The notes beneath the pieces were generated by a model. It ran no database searches. It was not told where the DNA came from and worked only from the letters and a program-made list of their open reading frames with translations. Of a DNA stretch of 64,000 nucleotides, positions 49,795 to 59,268 are shown in pieces. The translations under genes were made by a program, and so were the position numbers. The DNA lies in assembly GCA_035527845.1 (NCBI GenBank), contig DATKZT010000018.1:21741-85740 (forward strand). Reading direction: 5' to 3'. Source of the stretch: JAUWKC01 sp035527845 (GTDB lineage Bacteria; Planctomycetota; Phycisphaerae; Sedimentisphaerales; Anaerobacaceae). Position 1 is the first letter of the stretch. Each line of letters starts with the position of its first letter.

Positions 49795-52389
49795 ATGAAG
49801 AAAACATCGCTCGCAGCATATCTGGTAAGCCTTGTTACGGTATTCGCAGGCGGAAAGGCTGCTTGTGCAGGCCCGATGCCGACGGGCAATGAATACACCA
49901 ACTCGATTGGCATGAAGCTTGTCCGCATCGAGCCCGGCGAATTTCAGATGGGCCAGATTGAGACCCCCCTGCCGTCAGAGGTTCTACCCATCTTTCGAGG
50001 CCGCGGGTTATTTGACACCCTCAACGAAGGTGACTACGACGAAAAACCGACCCATACCGTCAAAATAATCAGACCTTTGTATATAGGCGTGGTCGAGGTA
50101 ACCAACTACCAGTATGAGATCTTCCGACCGGAACACAAGGACCTTCGCGGCAAGGAGGGCTTTTCCAAAGAGGATGATGAAGCCGTCACCTTTGTCAATT
50201 GGTTCGATGCTAAGGCTTTTTGCCAGTGGCTTTCCGATCAGGAGGGCCTGCCCTACCGCCTTCCAACGGAAGCCGAGTGGGAATATGCCTGCCGCGCCGG
50301 AACAACAACGAATTATTATACCGGCCCGGTTCTGCCGGATTCATTTCTGCAGGAACCAAGACCCGAAGGCGGCGGCATAGCTACGTCGTCTCTGAAGATG
50401 TGCCAGACGCAGCCCAACGCCTGGGGACTGTATAATATGCACGGCGGCCTCGAAGAGTGGTGCTACGACTGGTACGGGCCATACCGGGGCGGAACTCAGG
50501 TTGACCCCGTCGGATATGCCCACGGTGAATTCCGTGTTACCCGCGGCGGAAGTCACGGCTCCGAGGTCTATTATCTCCGCTCTGCAAACCGTCTGGGCGC
50601 CGTGCCCGAAACCAGGAACTGGGTCACGGGCTTTCGCGTGGTTATCGGCGAGCTGCCCGACACGAAACCGCTGCCGGTGACGCCCCGCCGTCATCAGCAG
50701 AATGTTGTCCCGCGTGACCGCAGTCTCGTATCCAAAGGCCCGGACCCCGAAACGCCATACTTCCGTGGGCCGCTGCGCTACGTCAACATGCCGCAAGGCT
50801 CCAACGGCCCGGTATATACCTGTCATAATCACGACCCGGCCATCGTCGAATGCCCGAACGGCGACCTGCTGTCAATCTGGTACACCTGCCACGATGAGCA
50901 CGGGCGGGAACTCGCCATAGCGGCCAGCCGGCTGCGATGGGGAGCCGACGAATGGGAGGAGGCTTCACTGTTTTTCTGGGTTCCTGACCGCAATAACCAC
51001 GCGCCCGCACTTTGGTTCGACGACAAGAACACGCTCTATCATTTTAGCGGCGTCTCCGCCGCCAAGAGCCGCAGCCTCTCTGCCGTCGCGATGCGAACCA
51101 GTACCGACAGCGGCGCCACATGGTCCGCTCCGAGACTGATTCTGCCGGAGTTCACAAAAGGGCACCTTCCGACCGAACCCGTCTTCAGAATGAACAATGA
51201 CGCCATAGTTTTCGCCATCGACGGGCCTGACACCCTTTTCATGAGCGGCGACGAAGGTTTGACCTGGTTCAATCCCGGCGGTGACATCCCAGGCATCCAT
51301 GCGGGCGTGACACAACTTTCCGACGGAACTATCTTCGCGTTCAGCAGAGGCTACGCCGTGGAAGGGAAAATGCCCATCAGCGTTTCGACCGACGGAGGAA
51401 AGAGTTTCACCTCTTACGCCAGCGAGTTCCCGACCGTCGGCGGCGGTCAGCGGCTGGCGCTGTTGAAGCTGCGAAGCGGCGAACTCTTCCTCGCCTCATT
51501 CAGCAACGAGGGCGGAAAAGGAATCCACGTCAAAGACACGACCGGAAACGAGCGCGAAATACGCGGCCTCTATGCAGCATTGTCACCTGATGACGGAAAG
51601 ACCTGGCCCTACAAGCGGCTTATCACCGACGACGGCCCGGCACGGACTATCGAGTGCACCGACGGCGCCGCCATCACCATGAGCGCTCGGTGCTCCGAAT
51701 ACCGCGGTTATCTGTCCGCCTGTCAGAGCCTCGACGGCCTGATTAACGTCATAAGCAGCCGAAATCATTTCTCGTTTAACACGAAGTGGCTAAAGAGCCT
51801 GCCGCCTGCGCCGGTCGATGAGCCGCGAGAGGTCAAACCGCTCGTCGAAACGTTCAGCGGGCCGACCGACTTCGATAATGACAGCTGGCTGGACTACAAA
51901 GGCCCCATAGGCGGTTTCAACGGCAAGGGACAATACACCCTAAAATCGGGCTCGCATTTCAACGGAATCAACCGACACGTCGGCACCGGCTCCTTCGAGG
52001 CCGTTTTTGAAATCACCAACATTCAATATAATGCGCCCGGACCCAGAATCCCCGAGGGCGTGACTTTAGGTTTTCGCGACGCCGTGTGCGCAGCAGGCGA
52101 AACAATGTTTATCAACATCAAGCAAAATGAAATAACACTCAGAGACAAATATCCCATTGCACTGCCCGAGCCTGCGAAGTCAGCGAAGATAAAGTTCACC
52201 TACGACGACGCCACAAAACGCTGGCGGGTCTTCTACGGCCTTAACGGTGAAGAGCCCGTCAACGAGTTTCAGCGAAGCAAGGTTGACGGAATATACTTCG
52301 GCGAATCGACCAGCGAATCCAACGCCGCCTACGTGCTGATGAGCCAGGGCAGCGTCGATTTCGACTATTTCGAAATCAAAACGCCGTGA
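49795..52389 (+). CDS. FGE-like/sialidase fusion with C-terminal beta-sandwich (paralog C)
   Basis: 864 residues from ATG 49795, five nt after GGAGG; ATG 49783 and 49792 are too close to or before it. Signal peptide, FGE-like domain (about 28-285; F-V-N-W-F-D-A-K-A-F-C-Q-W-L, G-G-L-E-E-W-C), propeller (about 310-680; Asp boxes S-T-D-S-G-A-T-W, S-T-D-G-G-K-S-F, S-P-D-D-G-K-T-W). It is the only paralog with an extra C-terminal concanavalin-like sandwich (about 690-864). Catalytic FGE cysteines are absent (G-G-S-H-G-S-E-V-Y-Y-L-R). It follows the UroD-like gene by 36 bp and precedes paralog D by 53 bp. Confidence 0.85.
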   Translation: MKKTSLAAYLVSLVTVFAGGKAACAGPMPTGNEYTNSIGMKLVRIEPGEFQMGQIETPLPSEVLPIFRGRGLFDTLNEGDYDEKPTHTVKIIRPLYIGVVEVTNYQYEIFRPEHKDLRGKEGFSKEDDEAVTFVNWFDAKAFCQWLSDQEGLPYRLPTEAEWEYACRAGTTTNYYTGPVLPDSFLQEPRPEGGGIATSSLKMCQTQPNAWGLYNMHGGLEEWCYDWYGPYRGGTQVDPVGYAHGEFRVTRGGSHGSEVYYLRSANRLGAVPETRNWVTGFRVVIGELPDTKPLPVTPRRHQQNVVPRDRSLVSKGPDPETPYFRGPLRYVNMPQGSNGPVYTCHNHDPAIVECPNGDLLSIWYTCHDEHGRELAIAASRLRWGADEWEEASLFFWVPDRNNHAPALWFDDKNTLYHFSGVSAAKSRSLSAVAMRTSTDSGATWSAPRLILPEFTKGHLPTEPVFRMNNDAIVFAIDGPDTLFMSGDEGLTWFNPGGDIPGIHAGVTQLSDGTIFAFSRGYAVEGKMPISVSTDGGKSFTSYASEFPTVGGGQRLALLKLRSGELFLASFSNEGGKGIHVKDTTGNEREIRGLYAALSPDDGKTWPYKRLITDDGPARTIECTDGAAITMSARCSEYRGYLSACQSLDGLINVISSRNHFSFNTKWLKSLPPAPVDEPREVKPLVETFSGPTDFDNDSWLDYKGPIGGFNGKGQYTLKSGSHFNGINRHVGTGSFEAVFEITNIQYNAPGPRIPEGVTLGFRDAVCAAGETMFINIKQNEITLRDKYPIALPEPAKSAKIKFTYDDATKRWRVFYGLNGEEPVNEFQRSKVDGIYFGESTSESNAAYVLMSQGSVDFDYFEIKTP

Positions 52390-52442
52390 CATGAAATTCC
52401 TCGGCGAATACCCAGGATAACTGACAAGAGGGGGCAACAGAG

Positions 52443-54587
52443 ATGACGAGACGGACACAAATATCTTTGGCCGTGTTGGCCGCGTGCGCAATTGTTGTCA
52501 ATATCGCAAATGCAAAGGACTTCTTCGCCAATAGTGCCACGCTGAGAAAGTCTCCACTCAAAATGCCCACTGACAAGACTTTCAGGAATTTCATCGGCAT
52601 GGAGTTTGTTCGCATCCCCCGGAAGGGGTCCTGCGGAGAGCCCGGCACGTTCACGATGGGCTTCGAGGATGGTGACCTCCCTGATGAGATTCTCAGTGCT
52701 ACTGAGCACGCGGGCAGGGACGTCAGGCTGTCCGTGTTCGGCAAAAAAGGCGACTATGATGAGCACCCAGCGCACAAGGTGACTATCACCAGGCCTTTCT
52801 ACATCGGCGTGCGCGAGGTCACCAACAGCGAATATGAAATGTTCGACCCGCTGCACATGCACCTTCGCGGCAAACAGGGCTTTTCCATCGACGATGACGA
52901 GGCGGTTGTCTTTGTCAGTTGGAACGAGGCAAAGGCCTTTTGTGACTGGCTATCTGAAATCGATGGCCTACCCTATCGGCTGCCCACCGAGGCCGAATGG
53001 GAATACGCCTGCCGAGCGGGAACCACCACGCGTTTTTCCACCGGTGACACCATACCCGCCGAGTTCATCAAGAATCCGGATAACAGTTGGTATCCCTGTC
53101 CCGCCCGCGGCCGCGGCCGTGAGGAAGCAGTGCCGCTGCACGTGGGCAAGACGGCGCCGAATCCCTGGGGGCTTTACGACATGCACGGCAACGTCGAGGA
53201 ATGGTGCAACGACTGGTATGGCCCGTACGAAGGCCAATCTCAGGTGGACCCTGTCGGCCGGGTCAACGGCGATTTCAAGGTCTCACGTGGAGGAAATCAC
53301 GGCACCGTCGCTTACTACCTTCGCTCGGCCAACCGAATGGGCACCCTGCCCGAAGACAAGTCCTTTGTCATAGGCTTTCGTGTGGCAATCGGCGAAATGC
53401 CCGACGCTACCCCCCTGCTGACACTCCCGCAACCATTGTATCAGAAGAATGTCGCGCAGCAGATACCCGCGGATGTACTCAAGGGCCCGGACCCGGAGAA
53501 GCCCTATTTCCGGGGCCCGCGAAACTACGTAAAGATTCAAGAGCCCTCTTACGGTCCCCTCTTTCACCGACACAACCATGACCCCGGCATCTGTGAGTGT
53601 CCCAACGGAGACTTGCTGACGATTTGGTACACCTGTGTCTCCGAGAGAGGCCGGGAGCTTGCCATGGCCGCCAGTCGTCTTCGCCGCGGCGCCGACGAAT
53701 GGGAAACCGCTTCGCCCTTCTGGGATGCGCCGGACCGTAACGACCACGCGCCGTCGCTGTGGTACGATGGCGACAGGACAATTCATCATTTCAACGGCCT
53801 ATCTTCCGCGGCCACGTGGGGACCAATGGCAATTATCATGCGGACCTCGACTGACAGCGGCGCCACCTGGGGCCGCGCCCGCCTGATTATGCCCGAGCAT
53901 CAAAGGCGTCACCAAGTCATCGAGTCCGTATTTCGCACCCGCGAGGGTTTCATTGTCCTGCCCTGCGATGCCTCACCCAGCAGCGGCGGCGGCACCGCCA
54001 TTCATATCAGCAGGGACAACGGCCTTACCTGGACCGACCCGGGCGGCACCATCGCAGGCATCCACGCCGGCGTCACCCAGTTGAAAGATGGCCGACTTCT
54101 TGCCCTCGGACGAGGCGACACATTCGACCTGCGAATGACCAAAAACATCTCCGACAATATGGGCAAGACCTGGCAGTACAGTCCCACCGCCTTTCCACCC
54201 GTCGTCGGCGGCCAGCGACTCGTCCTGCTCCGCCTTAAAGAAGGCCCCATCTTCCTCGGTTCGTTTGCAAACGGAAAGCCGCCCGTAATGGTCACAGACT
54301 CCTCCGGCGAGAAACGTGAAATAAAAGGCTTCTTCGGAGCGTTATCTTACGACGATGGCGAAACCTGGCCCGTCATTCGCCTGATTACCGACGACGGACC
54401 GCAGCGCGAGATGAAGACAACCGACGGAAGTGTTTTTACTATGAGCAAGAACAGCGGCGAGCCCAAAGGATACTATTCGGTCTGCCAGGCGCGAAACGGC
54501 GTCATTCATTTGATCAGCAGTTGGAACCATTACGCCTTCAACCTAAAGTGGCTCCAGACCCCCCCGCCGCCCGCATCCGCTGAGTGA
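52443..54587 (+). CDS. FGE-like/sialidase fusion (paralog D)
   Basis: 714 residues with a signal peptide (about 1-25). FGE-like domain (about 45-320; V-S-W-N-E-A-K-A-F-C-D-W-L, R-L-P-T-E-A-E-W-E-Y-A-C-R-A-G, G-N-V-E-E-W-C). The place of the FGE cysteines reads G-G-N-H-G-T-V-A-Y-Y-L-R, again cysteine-free. The propeller (about 345-705) has four Asp-box motifs, including S-T-D-S-G-A-T-W and S-Y-D-D-G-E-T-W. It is the last gene of the operon, and the convergent PL10 gene ends only 15 bp away. The closest paralog appears to be C, with an additional insertion before the FGE core. Confidence 0.85.
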   Translation: MTRRTQISLAVLAACAIVVNIANAKDFFANSATLRKSPLKMPTDKTFRNFIGMEFVRIPRKGSCGEPGTFTMGFEDGDLPDEILSATEHAGRDVRLSVFGKKGDYDEHPAHKVTITRPFYIGVREVTNSEYEMFDPLHMHLRGKQGFSIDDDEAVVFVSWNEAKAFCDWLSEIDGLPYRLPTEAEWEYACRAGTTTRFSTGDTIPAEFIKNPDNSWYPCPARGRGREEAVPLHVGKTAPNPWGLYDMHGNVEEWCNDWYGPYEGQSQVDPVGRVNGDFKVSRGGNHGTVAYYLRSANRMGTLPEDKSFVIGFRVAIGEMPDATPLLTLPQPLYQKNVAQQIPADVLKGPDPEKPYFRGPRNYVKIQEPSYGPLFHRHNHDPGICECPNGDLLTIWYTCVSERGRELAMAASRLRRGADEWETASPFWDAPDRNDHAPSLWYDGDRTIHHFNGLSSAATWGPMAIIMRTSTDSGATWGRARLIMPEHQRRHQVIESVFRTREGFIVLPCDASPSSGGGTAIHISRDNGLTWTDPGGTIAGIHAGVTQLKDGRLLALGRGDTFDLRMTKNISDNMGKTWQYSPTAFPPVVGGQRLVLLRLKEGPIFLGSFANGKPPVMVTDSSGEKREIKGFFGALSYDDGETWPVIRLITDDGPQREMKTTDGSVFTMSKNSGEPKGYYSVCQARNGVIHLISSWNHYAFNLKWLQTPPPPASAE

Positions 54588-54602
54588 CCTGCCGGGTACT
54601 CA

Positions 54603-56288
54603 TCACAAAGGAGTTTCTGCTAAGCGTGCCTTGAGGTAGTCGGCTAACAGTCTCAGGTTCGCCGCGAAAGTGCCCGAGTGTATCACCCCATCGCTCGGCG
54701 CCGAGGTATCCTTGTAAACCTCAAGGGTCTCGTCCTCCCCCAACGTAAAAACATTGCCTGCCATAACGACGCGCAGGTCCTTTGCAGCGTTAACCGAAAC
54801 AAGGAGTCCCGGGCCTCCGATACTGCCCGGCTGCACCCACGCCCCACGCTCATCCAGCGATGAAATTACCTCTTGGACTCTCTCGGCCAACTGTGCCTTC
54901 GACCGCGGCGGCCTCGGCCGGCTCGTGCCGGGCGTCAGCCCCTTCAGCTTGTCCGGACGTCTGAGGGTTGCCGGGTCCGCCGCCAGGACGCGCTCATATT
55001 CGGCAAGGATGTTGTCCAGCGGTTCGGCACTGGTGACGAGACTGTAATGGTTGACGACGTGTTTGTCGCTGTAAGTCACCTCGTATCCGTCGAACGGCAG
55101 ACCGGTCTTCTTGGATGTGTGTCCCGCCGAGCGAGGCCCGTAAATCCGCGTACCCTTTGTCATGTAAAGCGGCCGATTGGTCTTGAGCTCATAGAACCGC
55201 GCTATCACGGGCTTGCCGTCTCGCAGCCAGGACGAGCGTTTCAGGTAATCAACCGCGCGCGGAATCGGCGCCAGGTACTTCTTCTTACCTGTCTCGCTGT
55301 ACAGCAGAATCAATCCTCTCATAATGCTCACCGACTCCCGTCCGGTAACGGCGGGAGGTTCGACGCTCCGCGCCCACGCCGGGTGCATCTCGGCATCATA
55401 TTGCTGCGCCCAGGCGGGCTGAGGGTCCGGCATCTGCGCAAGGATAATAAAATCGCCCGCCTTTTCCGCCGAGGCCTGGTATCGCGGTTCCTTGTAAATC
55501 CGGGCCGCTTCGAGCATCACGTCTATCATGTTGACGATGACATCGTCGTTGAACGTGTAGTGAGGGTAAAAAATCGGACCGGCCCACGTGCGAGACCAGG
55601 ACTCCGCATAGTTCGCCGCCTTGACGGGAAATAAATCCGGATCAGGAAATTTCTCATAGCGCTGCGGCCAGGCGCCGTTCGGATATTGTGCCCGCATCAG
55701 ACCGTCAAGTGCGTAGAGCACCGCTTCGTGAATTTCCCTGTCCTCGAAATTCAACGCCCGGTCAGCGCGCATCAGCATCCGCAATACGGCTTGGGCAGTA
55801 TTGTTGTCAAGATTCGTCATATTTCTTCGCGTGTCCGAAGCTCCTTCACAACAGTCTCCGTCGCTGCAGTACCGGTATTTCTTGCGCTTGGCCGGGTCCA
55901 GCTCCGTCGTGTAATCCCAGCCCCCCGAGCACATCTGACCCTTGACCATCGCGCGGGCCGCCGAACGCGCAGCTTCCAGATACCATCTCTCGCCGGACGC
56001 CTCCCACACCTCAAGAAATGCCAGCCCCACAAGTGGAGTAGTCCCTCCCGTCGCAGAGATTTGCGTCGGACCCCTTCCACCCTTGCCCGAGCGCCCGTAG
56101 CTCAGGTCCGAGCTGTACGTGGCGTGACAACCGCCCTGGTTGGCAACCCTCGTGACAAAAAACTCCGCGGCCTTGCGCAAAGCCGCCCGCACATCCTGTT
56201 TGGAAGGACCCTGCTCACTCCGCGCCTCCACGGGCACAAACAGCAAACAGGAAAAGAGCACAATGAGAACTCTTTCATTCATTCGCAT
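54603..56288 (-). CDS. PL10-family pectate lyase-like protein
   Basis: 561 residues from ATG 56288, which follows GTGAGG at 6 nt; the frame is open to 56405, but the signal peptide M-N-E-R-V-L-I-V-L-F-S-C-L-L starts at the chosen site. The (alpha/alpha) toroid of PL10 is suggested by P-N-G-A-W-P-Q-R-Y, H-Y-T-F-N-D-D-V-I-V-N and W-A-Q-Q-Y-D-A-E-M-H-P-A-W-A-R followed by E-P-P-A-V-T-G-R-E-S. PL10 enzymes cleave polygalacturonate by beta-elimination with calcium. A C-x-x-D-G-D-C-C insert around residue 145 is unusual. Residues beyond about 450 have no assignment. Confidence 0.8.
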   Translation of the reverse strand: MRMNERVLIVLFSCLLFVPVEARSEQGPSKQDVRAALRKAAEFFVTRVANQGGCHATYSSDLSYGRSGKGGRGPTQISATGGTTPLVGLAFLEVWEASGERWYLEAARSAARAMVKGQMCSGGWDYTTELDPAKRKKYRYCSDGDCCEGASDTRRNMTNLDNNTAQAVLRMLMRADRALNFEDREIHEAVLYALDGLMRAQYPNGAWPQRYEKFPDPDLFPVKAANYAESWSRTWAGPIFYPHYTFNDDVIVNMIDVMLEAARIYKEPRYQASAEKAGDFIILAQMPDPQPAWAQQYDAEMHPAWARSVEPPAVTGRESVSIMRGLILLYSETGKKKYLAPIPRAVDYLKRSSWLRDGKPVIARFYELKTNRPLYMTKGTRIYGPRSAGHTSKKTGLPFDGYEVTYSDKHVVNHYSLVTSAEPLDNILAEYERVLAADPATLRRPDKLKGLTPGTSRPRPPRSKAQLAERVQEVISSLDERGAWVQPGSIGGPGLLVSVNAAKDLRVVMAGNVFTLGEDETLEVYKDTSAPSDGVIHSGTFAANLRLLADYLKARLAETPL

Positions 56289-56455
56289 TACAAGCCTCAC
56301 AGTCTTAGTCGGCAAAAAAAGACCCCGTAAGGCCCCTTTCTGTCTTACTATGGGTGTGCCGTTATTCAAACCGGAATGCAGACAGGGCTGCCCGGGCAAA
56401 GACATCCGGAATCCTAATGACCCCCCTGCCCTTGCTCCTTCGCCCCCTGACTTGC
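56289..56455. other. Gap between pectate lyase and aldose epimerase genes
   Basis: 167 bp, no gene. It contains the ribosome-binding site of the lyase gene and an A-run (56316-56322). No clear terminator for the epimerase gene was seen. Confidence 0.4.
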
Positions 56456-57640
56456 TTATTTGGTATAAAACTTGTGCAACGTTACGTGGGTGTACTTCTC
56501 GCCCGGATTTAGAATCACCGATGGAAACTGCGGCTTGTTCGGCGAATCCGGAAAGTGCTGCGTCTCCAGACAGAACCCGGTGCGGTGCTCATACACCTTG
56601 CCGCCCTTTCCGACGTTGCTGCCATCGAGGAAATTGCCGGAATAGAACTGGATGCCCGGCTCTGTTGTATGTACGTCCATAACGCGGCCGGTCGTCGGCT
56701 CATAAACCTGTGCCGCCAATGTGAGCGAAGCGTCGGTCTTGTTCAGCACAAAATTATGGTCGTAACCCAGCCCGAATTTCAACTGCTCATCATCCTGATT
56801 TATCCTGGCACCAATCGCCGTCGGCTTCAGAAAGTCCATCGGCGTGCCTTTAACGCTCGCCTTTGCCCCGGTGGGGATAAGACCCGCATCAACAGGCGTG
56901 AAGCGGTCGGCCTTGAGCATCAGCTCGTGGCCAAGGATGTCGCCTGAGCCCGCCCCGGCAAGATTGAAATAGCTGTGATGTGTCAGATTGACGGGTGTGG
57001 GTTTATCTGTCAGGGCCTCATACCAAATATTGAATTCATCGCTGTTGTTGAGCGTGTAGCCGACGATGCAGGTGAGGTTTCCCGGATAGCCCTCTTCGCC
57101 GTCCTTGCTCAAATACGAAAGCTTCACACCCACTGCGTCCGCCTGCTTAACCGGCTCTGCATCCCACACAACCTTATCAAACCCCTTGATGCCGCCGTGC
57201 AGGTGATTTTCCCCGTTGTTTGTCGCTAACTTATACTCGACCCCGTTGAGGGTGAACCTGCCCTTTCCGATGCGGTTGCCATAGCGCCCGACAATCGCTC
57301 CGAAATAAGGATGACCTTTGAGGTATTCCTCGAGCGTATCGAAACCAAGAACAACATCACCCATTTTGCCGTTCCTGTCCGGAACCTCCAGCGAAACCAC
57401 AATCGCCCCGTATGTCATAATCCTGGCCCTGACGCCGTACGCATTGGTCAGCGTGTACAAATCGACCTGCCTGCCGTCCGGCATATTGCCGAATATCTCC
57501 TTCTTCACGTCCATTTTCGCTTCACCTTTCGAACATAACAAATCATTGTTGGAACCGCACTGCATATTGCACGAGCAAATCGCAATTCCCGTCGACAGCA
57601 AAACGGCCATCAATACCACTTGTTCAGCGCCTCGGTTCAT
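56456..57640 (-). CDS. galM: Aldose 1-epimerase (mutarotase), probably a lipoprotein
   Basis: 394 residues from ATG 57640, 7-8 nt after AAGGAGG; the frame is open to 57700. The signal ends in a lipobox-like I-A-I-C-S-C, so it is likely membrane-anchored outside the cytoplasm. Epimerase motifs: G-R-Y-G-N-R-I, N-H-L-H-G-G, catalytic His in H-H-S-Y-F-N-L, G-Y-D-H-N-F, and the general-base Glu in C-L-E-T-Q-H-F-P-D-S. It interconverts alpha and beta anomers of aldoses, easing uptake of sugars freed by the neighbouring enzymes. Same strand as the lyase gene, 167 bp upstream of it. Confidence 0.92.
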   Translation of the reverse strand: MNRGAEQVVLMAVLLSTGIAICSCNMQCGSNNDLLCSKGEAKMDVKKEIFGNMPDGRQVDLYTLTNAYGVRARIMTYGAIVVSLEVPDRNGKMGDVVLGFDTLEEYLKGHPYFGAIVGRYGNRIGKGRFTLNGVEYKLATNNGENHLHGGIKGFDKVVWDAEPVKQADAVGVKLSYLSKDGEEGYPGNLTCIVGYTLNNSDEFNIWYEALTDKPTPVNLTHHSYFNLAGAGSGDILGHELMLKADRFTPVDAGLIPTGAKASVKGTPMDFLKPTAIGARINQDDEQLKFGLGYDHNFVLNKTDASLTLAAQVYEPTTGRVMDVHTTEPGIQFYSGNFLDGSNVGKGGKVYEHRTGFCLETQHFPDSPNKPQFPSVILNPGEKYTHVTLHKFYTK

Positions 57641-57836
57641 TTCGGTGTCCTCCTTGCATGAGACTACTCCTGCTAACTGGATATTCACTGCAACAATCAA
57701 GAACCAATGTGCTTGATTGCCTCAAAGAATTATTCTACAGAAATTGCCGGCGATGTAAAGGGTGCTTCGTTGAAAATTTGGAGTGCTCGCGTTCATCAAG
57801 GAGGCGCTTAAACGGGAAATAAATGATCGATTCGGA
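57641..57836. other. Gap between epimerase and DUF4139 genes
   Basis: 196 bp holding the epimerase ribosome-binding site and the 3' flank of the DUF4139 gene. No terminator or ORF could be supported. Confidence 0.4.
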
Positions 57837-59183
57837 CTAACGCTCCCGCCGTGGCCGCCAGTCCTCTTCACGGACGCCGTGGTATGTCCTCAATAGGTAC
57901 TCGAATTGCGCCTTTGACCTCGGCCCAAGCTCCAGAGTAAACTTCACCGTGTCCTTATCCACCTCTTCGTATTTCCGGCTGGTATCTATGTCCCAGTAAG
58001 TCGTCGGAAAGTTTCGCTGAATCTCTGCTTTCACGCCGAGGTCCCGAGTGTTCCGCACCTCAATCCTGAACTTTCGCACCTCATCCCATCCGGCGATATT
58101 TCGGCCCCGGTCGAACCTGTAATTCTCCGTCTTGAAGTCCATCAGCTTCGGCTCCACCACCACGTCCGCCACAGCGCCCAGATTCAACTCCACGTCCTCA
58201 TCGACAGGGATATACTTGAAAGCGGATTGGCCAACATAACCCAAATGCTGCTTGTCATCGACGCCTCTATAGACTTTGAGCATTCCGCCGGGGATGGGTG
58301 TGTCGCCTAATGTGTGCTCCTCGTCATTCTTGAAACTCAGGAAACGCACAACGGAATTGCGGTACCGTTCTTGTTCATACTTATACAGGTTCACGACCGG
58401 CACCTCGCTCTTATCGAAGCTCAGCAGCCTCTTCGACCAGCCCGTCGGTATCGTCTCCGTCCCCTCGATCGTGTAAAGAAAATACTCACTCAGCCCCTCT
58501 TTCTTAATCTCCTTCATCGCAAGAATTCTCATGCCTGCGTCCTGCTTGTCCATCTGCTGGATACTTAGCTTTGCGCCGCGCGTCAACTCGCCTTTATCTT
58601 TCATTATGCGCTGCATCTCCCCCGGCCTGCCGTACGGATACTGCCGACGGGCAAGCTCGGCAATCTCATCGAGTATATGCACCTGGCCCACAATCAGCCG
58701 GGTCTGTGCGTTCTCGTAATCCTCCCCGCTGTTGTTCGTCACGCGGACGTAACCCTGTAGCCGCATCGCCTCTTCGTTCTTCGTCAGCGTACCCATATAA
58801 AACGCCCGCCAGCTTAGTCCGCTGGTCAGATACGTAATCTCCACCGGCACCTTGCCGCCCATCCTGCTTTTGATATTCCACAAACCGAGGTTTCGCACCC
58901 TCGGCGGATAGGTCAAATCGGCAATATCAATCTTGTCGGCATTGGCCTTGGGCAGCATCTCCAGACTCGTCGGGTCAATTAACGTATTCTCCCACGAAAA
59001 CTGCAGCGCGTTCTCGCCCTCTTTGACCGTCAGTGCCCTGCTCTCACGAACCAGCGTCAAATCCGCAGAGTTATATATCGTAAGCTGAACCGCATCCCGC
59101 GATGGCAGCGTCACCAGATCAACCTTCGCATTGCCGACCCCCGCCATCACAGCGATTATCAGTAATATCAATGTGCGTTTCAT
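57837..59183 (-). CDS. Exported DUF4139-domain protein (paralog 1)
   Basis: 448 residues: a signal peptide (1-19) and one DUF4139-type domain through the rest. Landmarks are L-T-I-Y-N-S-A-D-L-T-L-V-R-E, L-T-S-G-L-S-W-R-A-F-Y-M-G-T-L and Y-F-L-Y-T-I-E-G-T-E-T-I-P. DUF4139 proteins are beta-rich, extracytoplasmic and of unknown function (mucoidy-inhibitor-like family). The same sequence blocks recur in the anti-sigma fusion at 61928-63781. It is the last gene of the minus-strand cluster and is preceded by a hairpin (59207-59248). Confidence 0.82.
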   Translation of the reverse strand: MKRTLILLIIAVMAGVGNAKVDLVTLPSRDAVQLTIYNSADLTLVRESRALTVKEGENALQFSWENTLIDPTSLEMLPKANADKIDIADLTYPPRVRNLGLWNIKSRMGGKVPVEITYLTSGLSWRAFYMGTLTKNEEAMRLQGYVRVTNNSGEDYENAQTRLIVGQVHILDEIAELARRQYPYGRPGEMQRIMKDKGELTRGAKLSIQQMDKQDAGMRILAMKEIKKEGLSEYFLYTIEGTETIPTGWSKRLLSFDKSEVPVVNLYKYEQERYRNSVVRFLSFKNDEEHTLGDTPIPGGMLKVYRGVDDKQHLGYVGQSAFKYIPVDEDVELNLGAVADVVVEPKLMDFKTENYRFDRGRNIAGWDEVRKFRIEVRNTRDLGVKAEIQRNFPTTYWDIDTSRKYEEVDKDTVKFTLELGPRSKAQFEYLLRTYHGVREEDWRPRRER

Positions 59184-59206
59184 GCGTCTGCTCCTTATTA
59201 TCTGTC

Positions 59207-59248
59207 ATTCCTGCGAAGCTTGTCCCTGCGAAAGCAGGGAGCAGGAAT
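59207..59248. repeat. Nested REP-like hairpin
   Basis: Outer stem ATTCCTGC (59207-59214) / GCAGGAAT (59241-59248) and an inner stem CCCTGC-GAAA-GCAGGG (59224-59239). It lies between two minus-strand genes and could reduce read-through or stabilise the upstream message. Same family as 44399-44418. Confidence 0.75.
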
Positions 59249-59268
59249 CCATGGTTTCAGCCCCTGCG

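Noticed and set aside
56289..56405. N-terminal extension of the PL10 frame
   Set aside because: The signal peptide and GTGAGG ribosome-binding site support the start at 56288.
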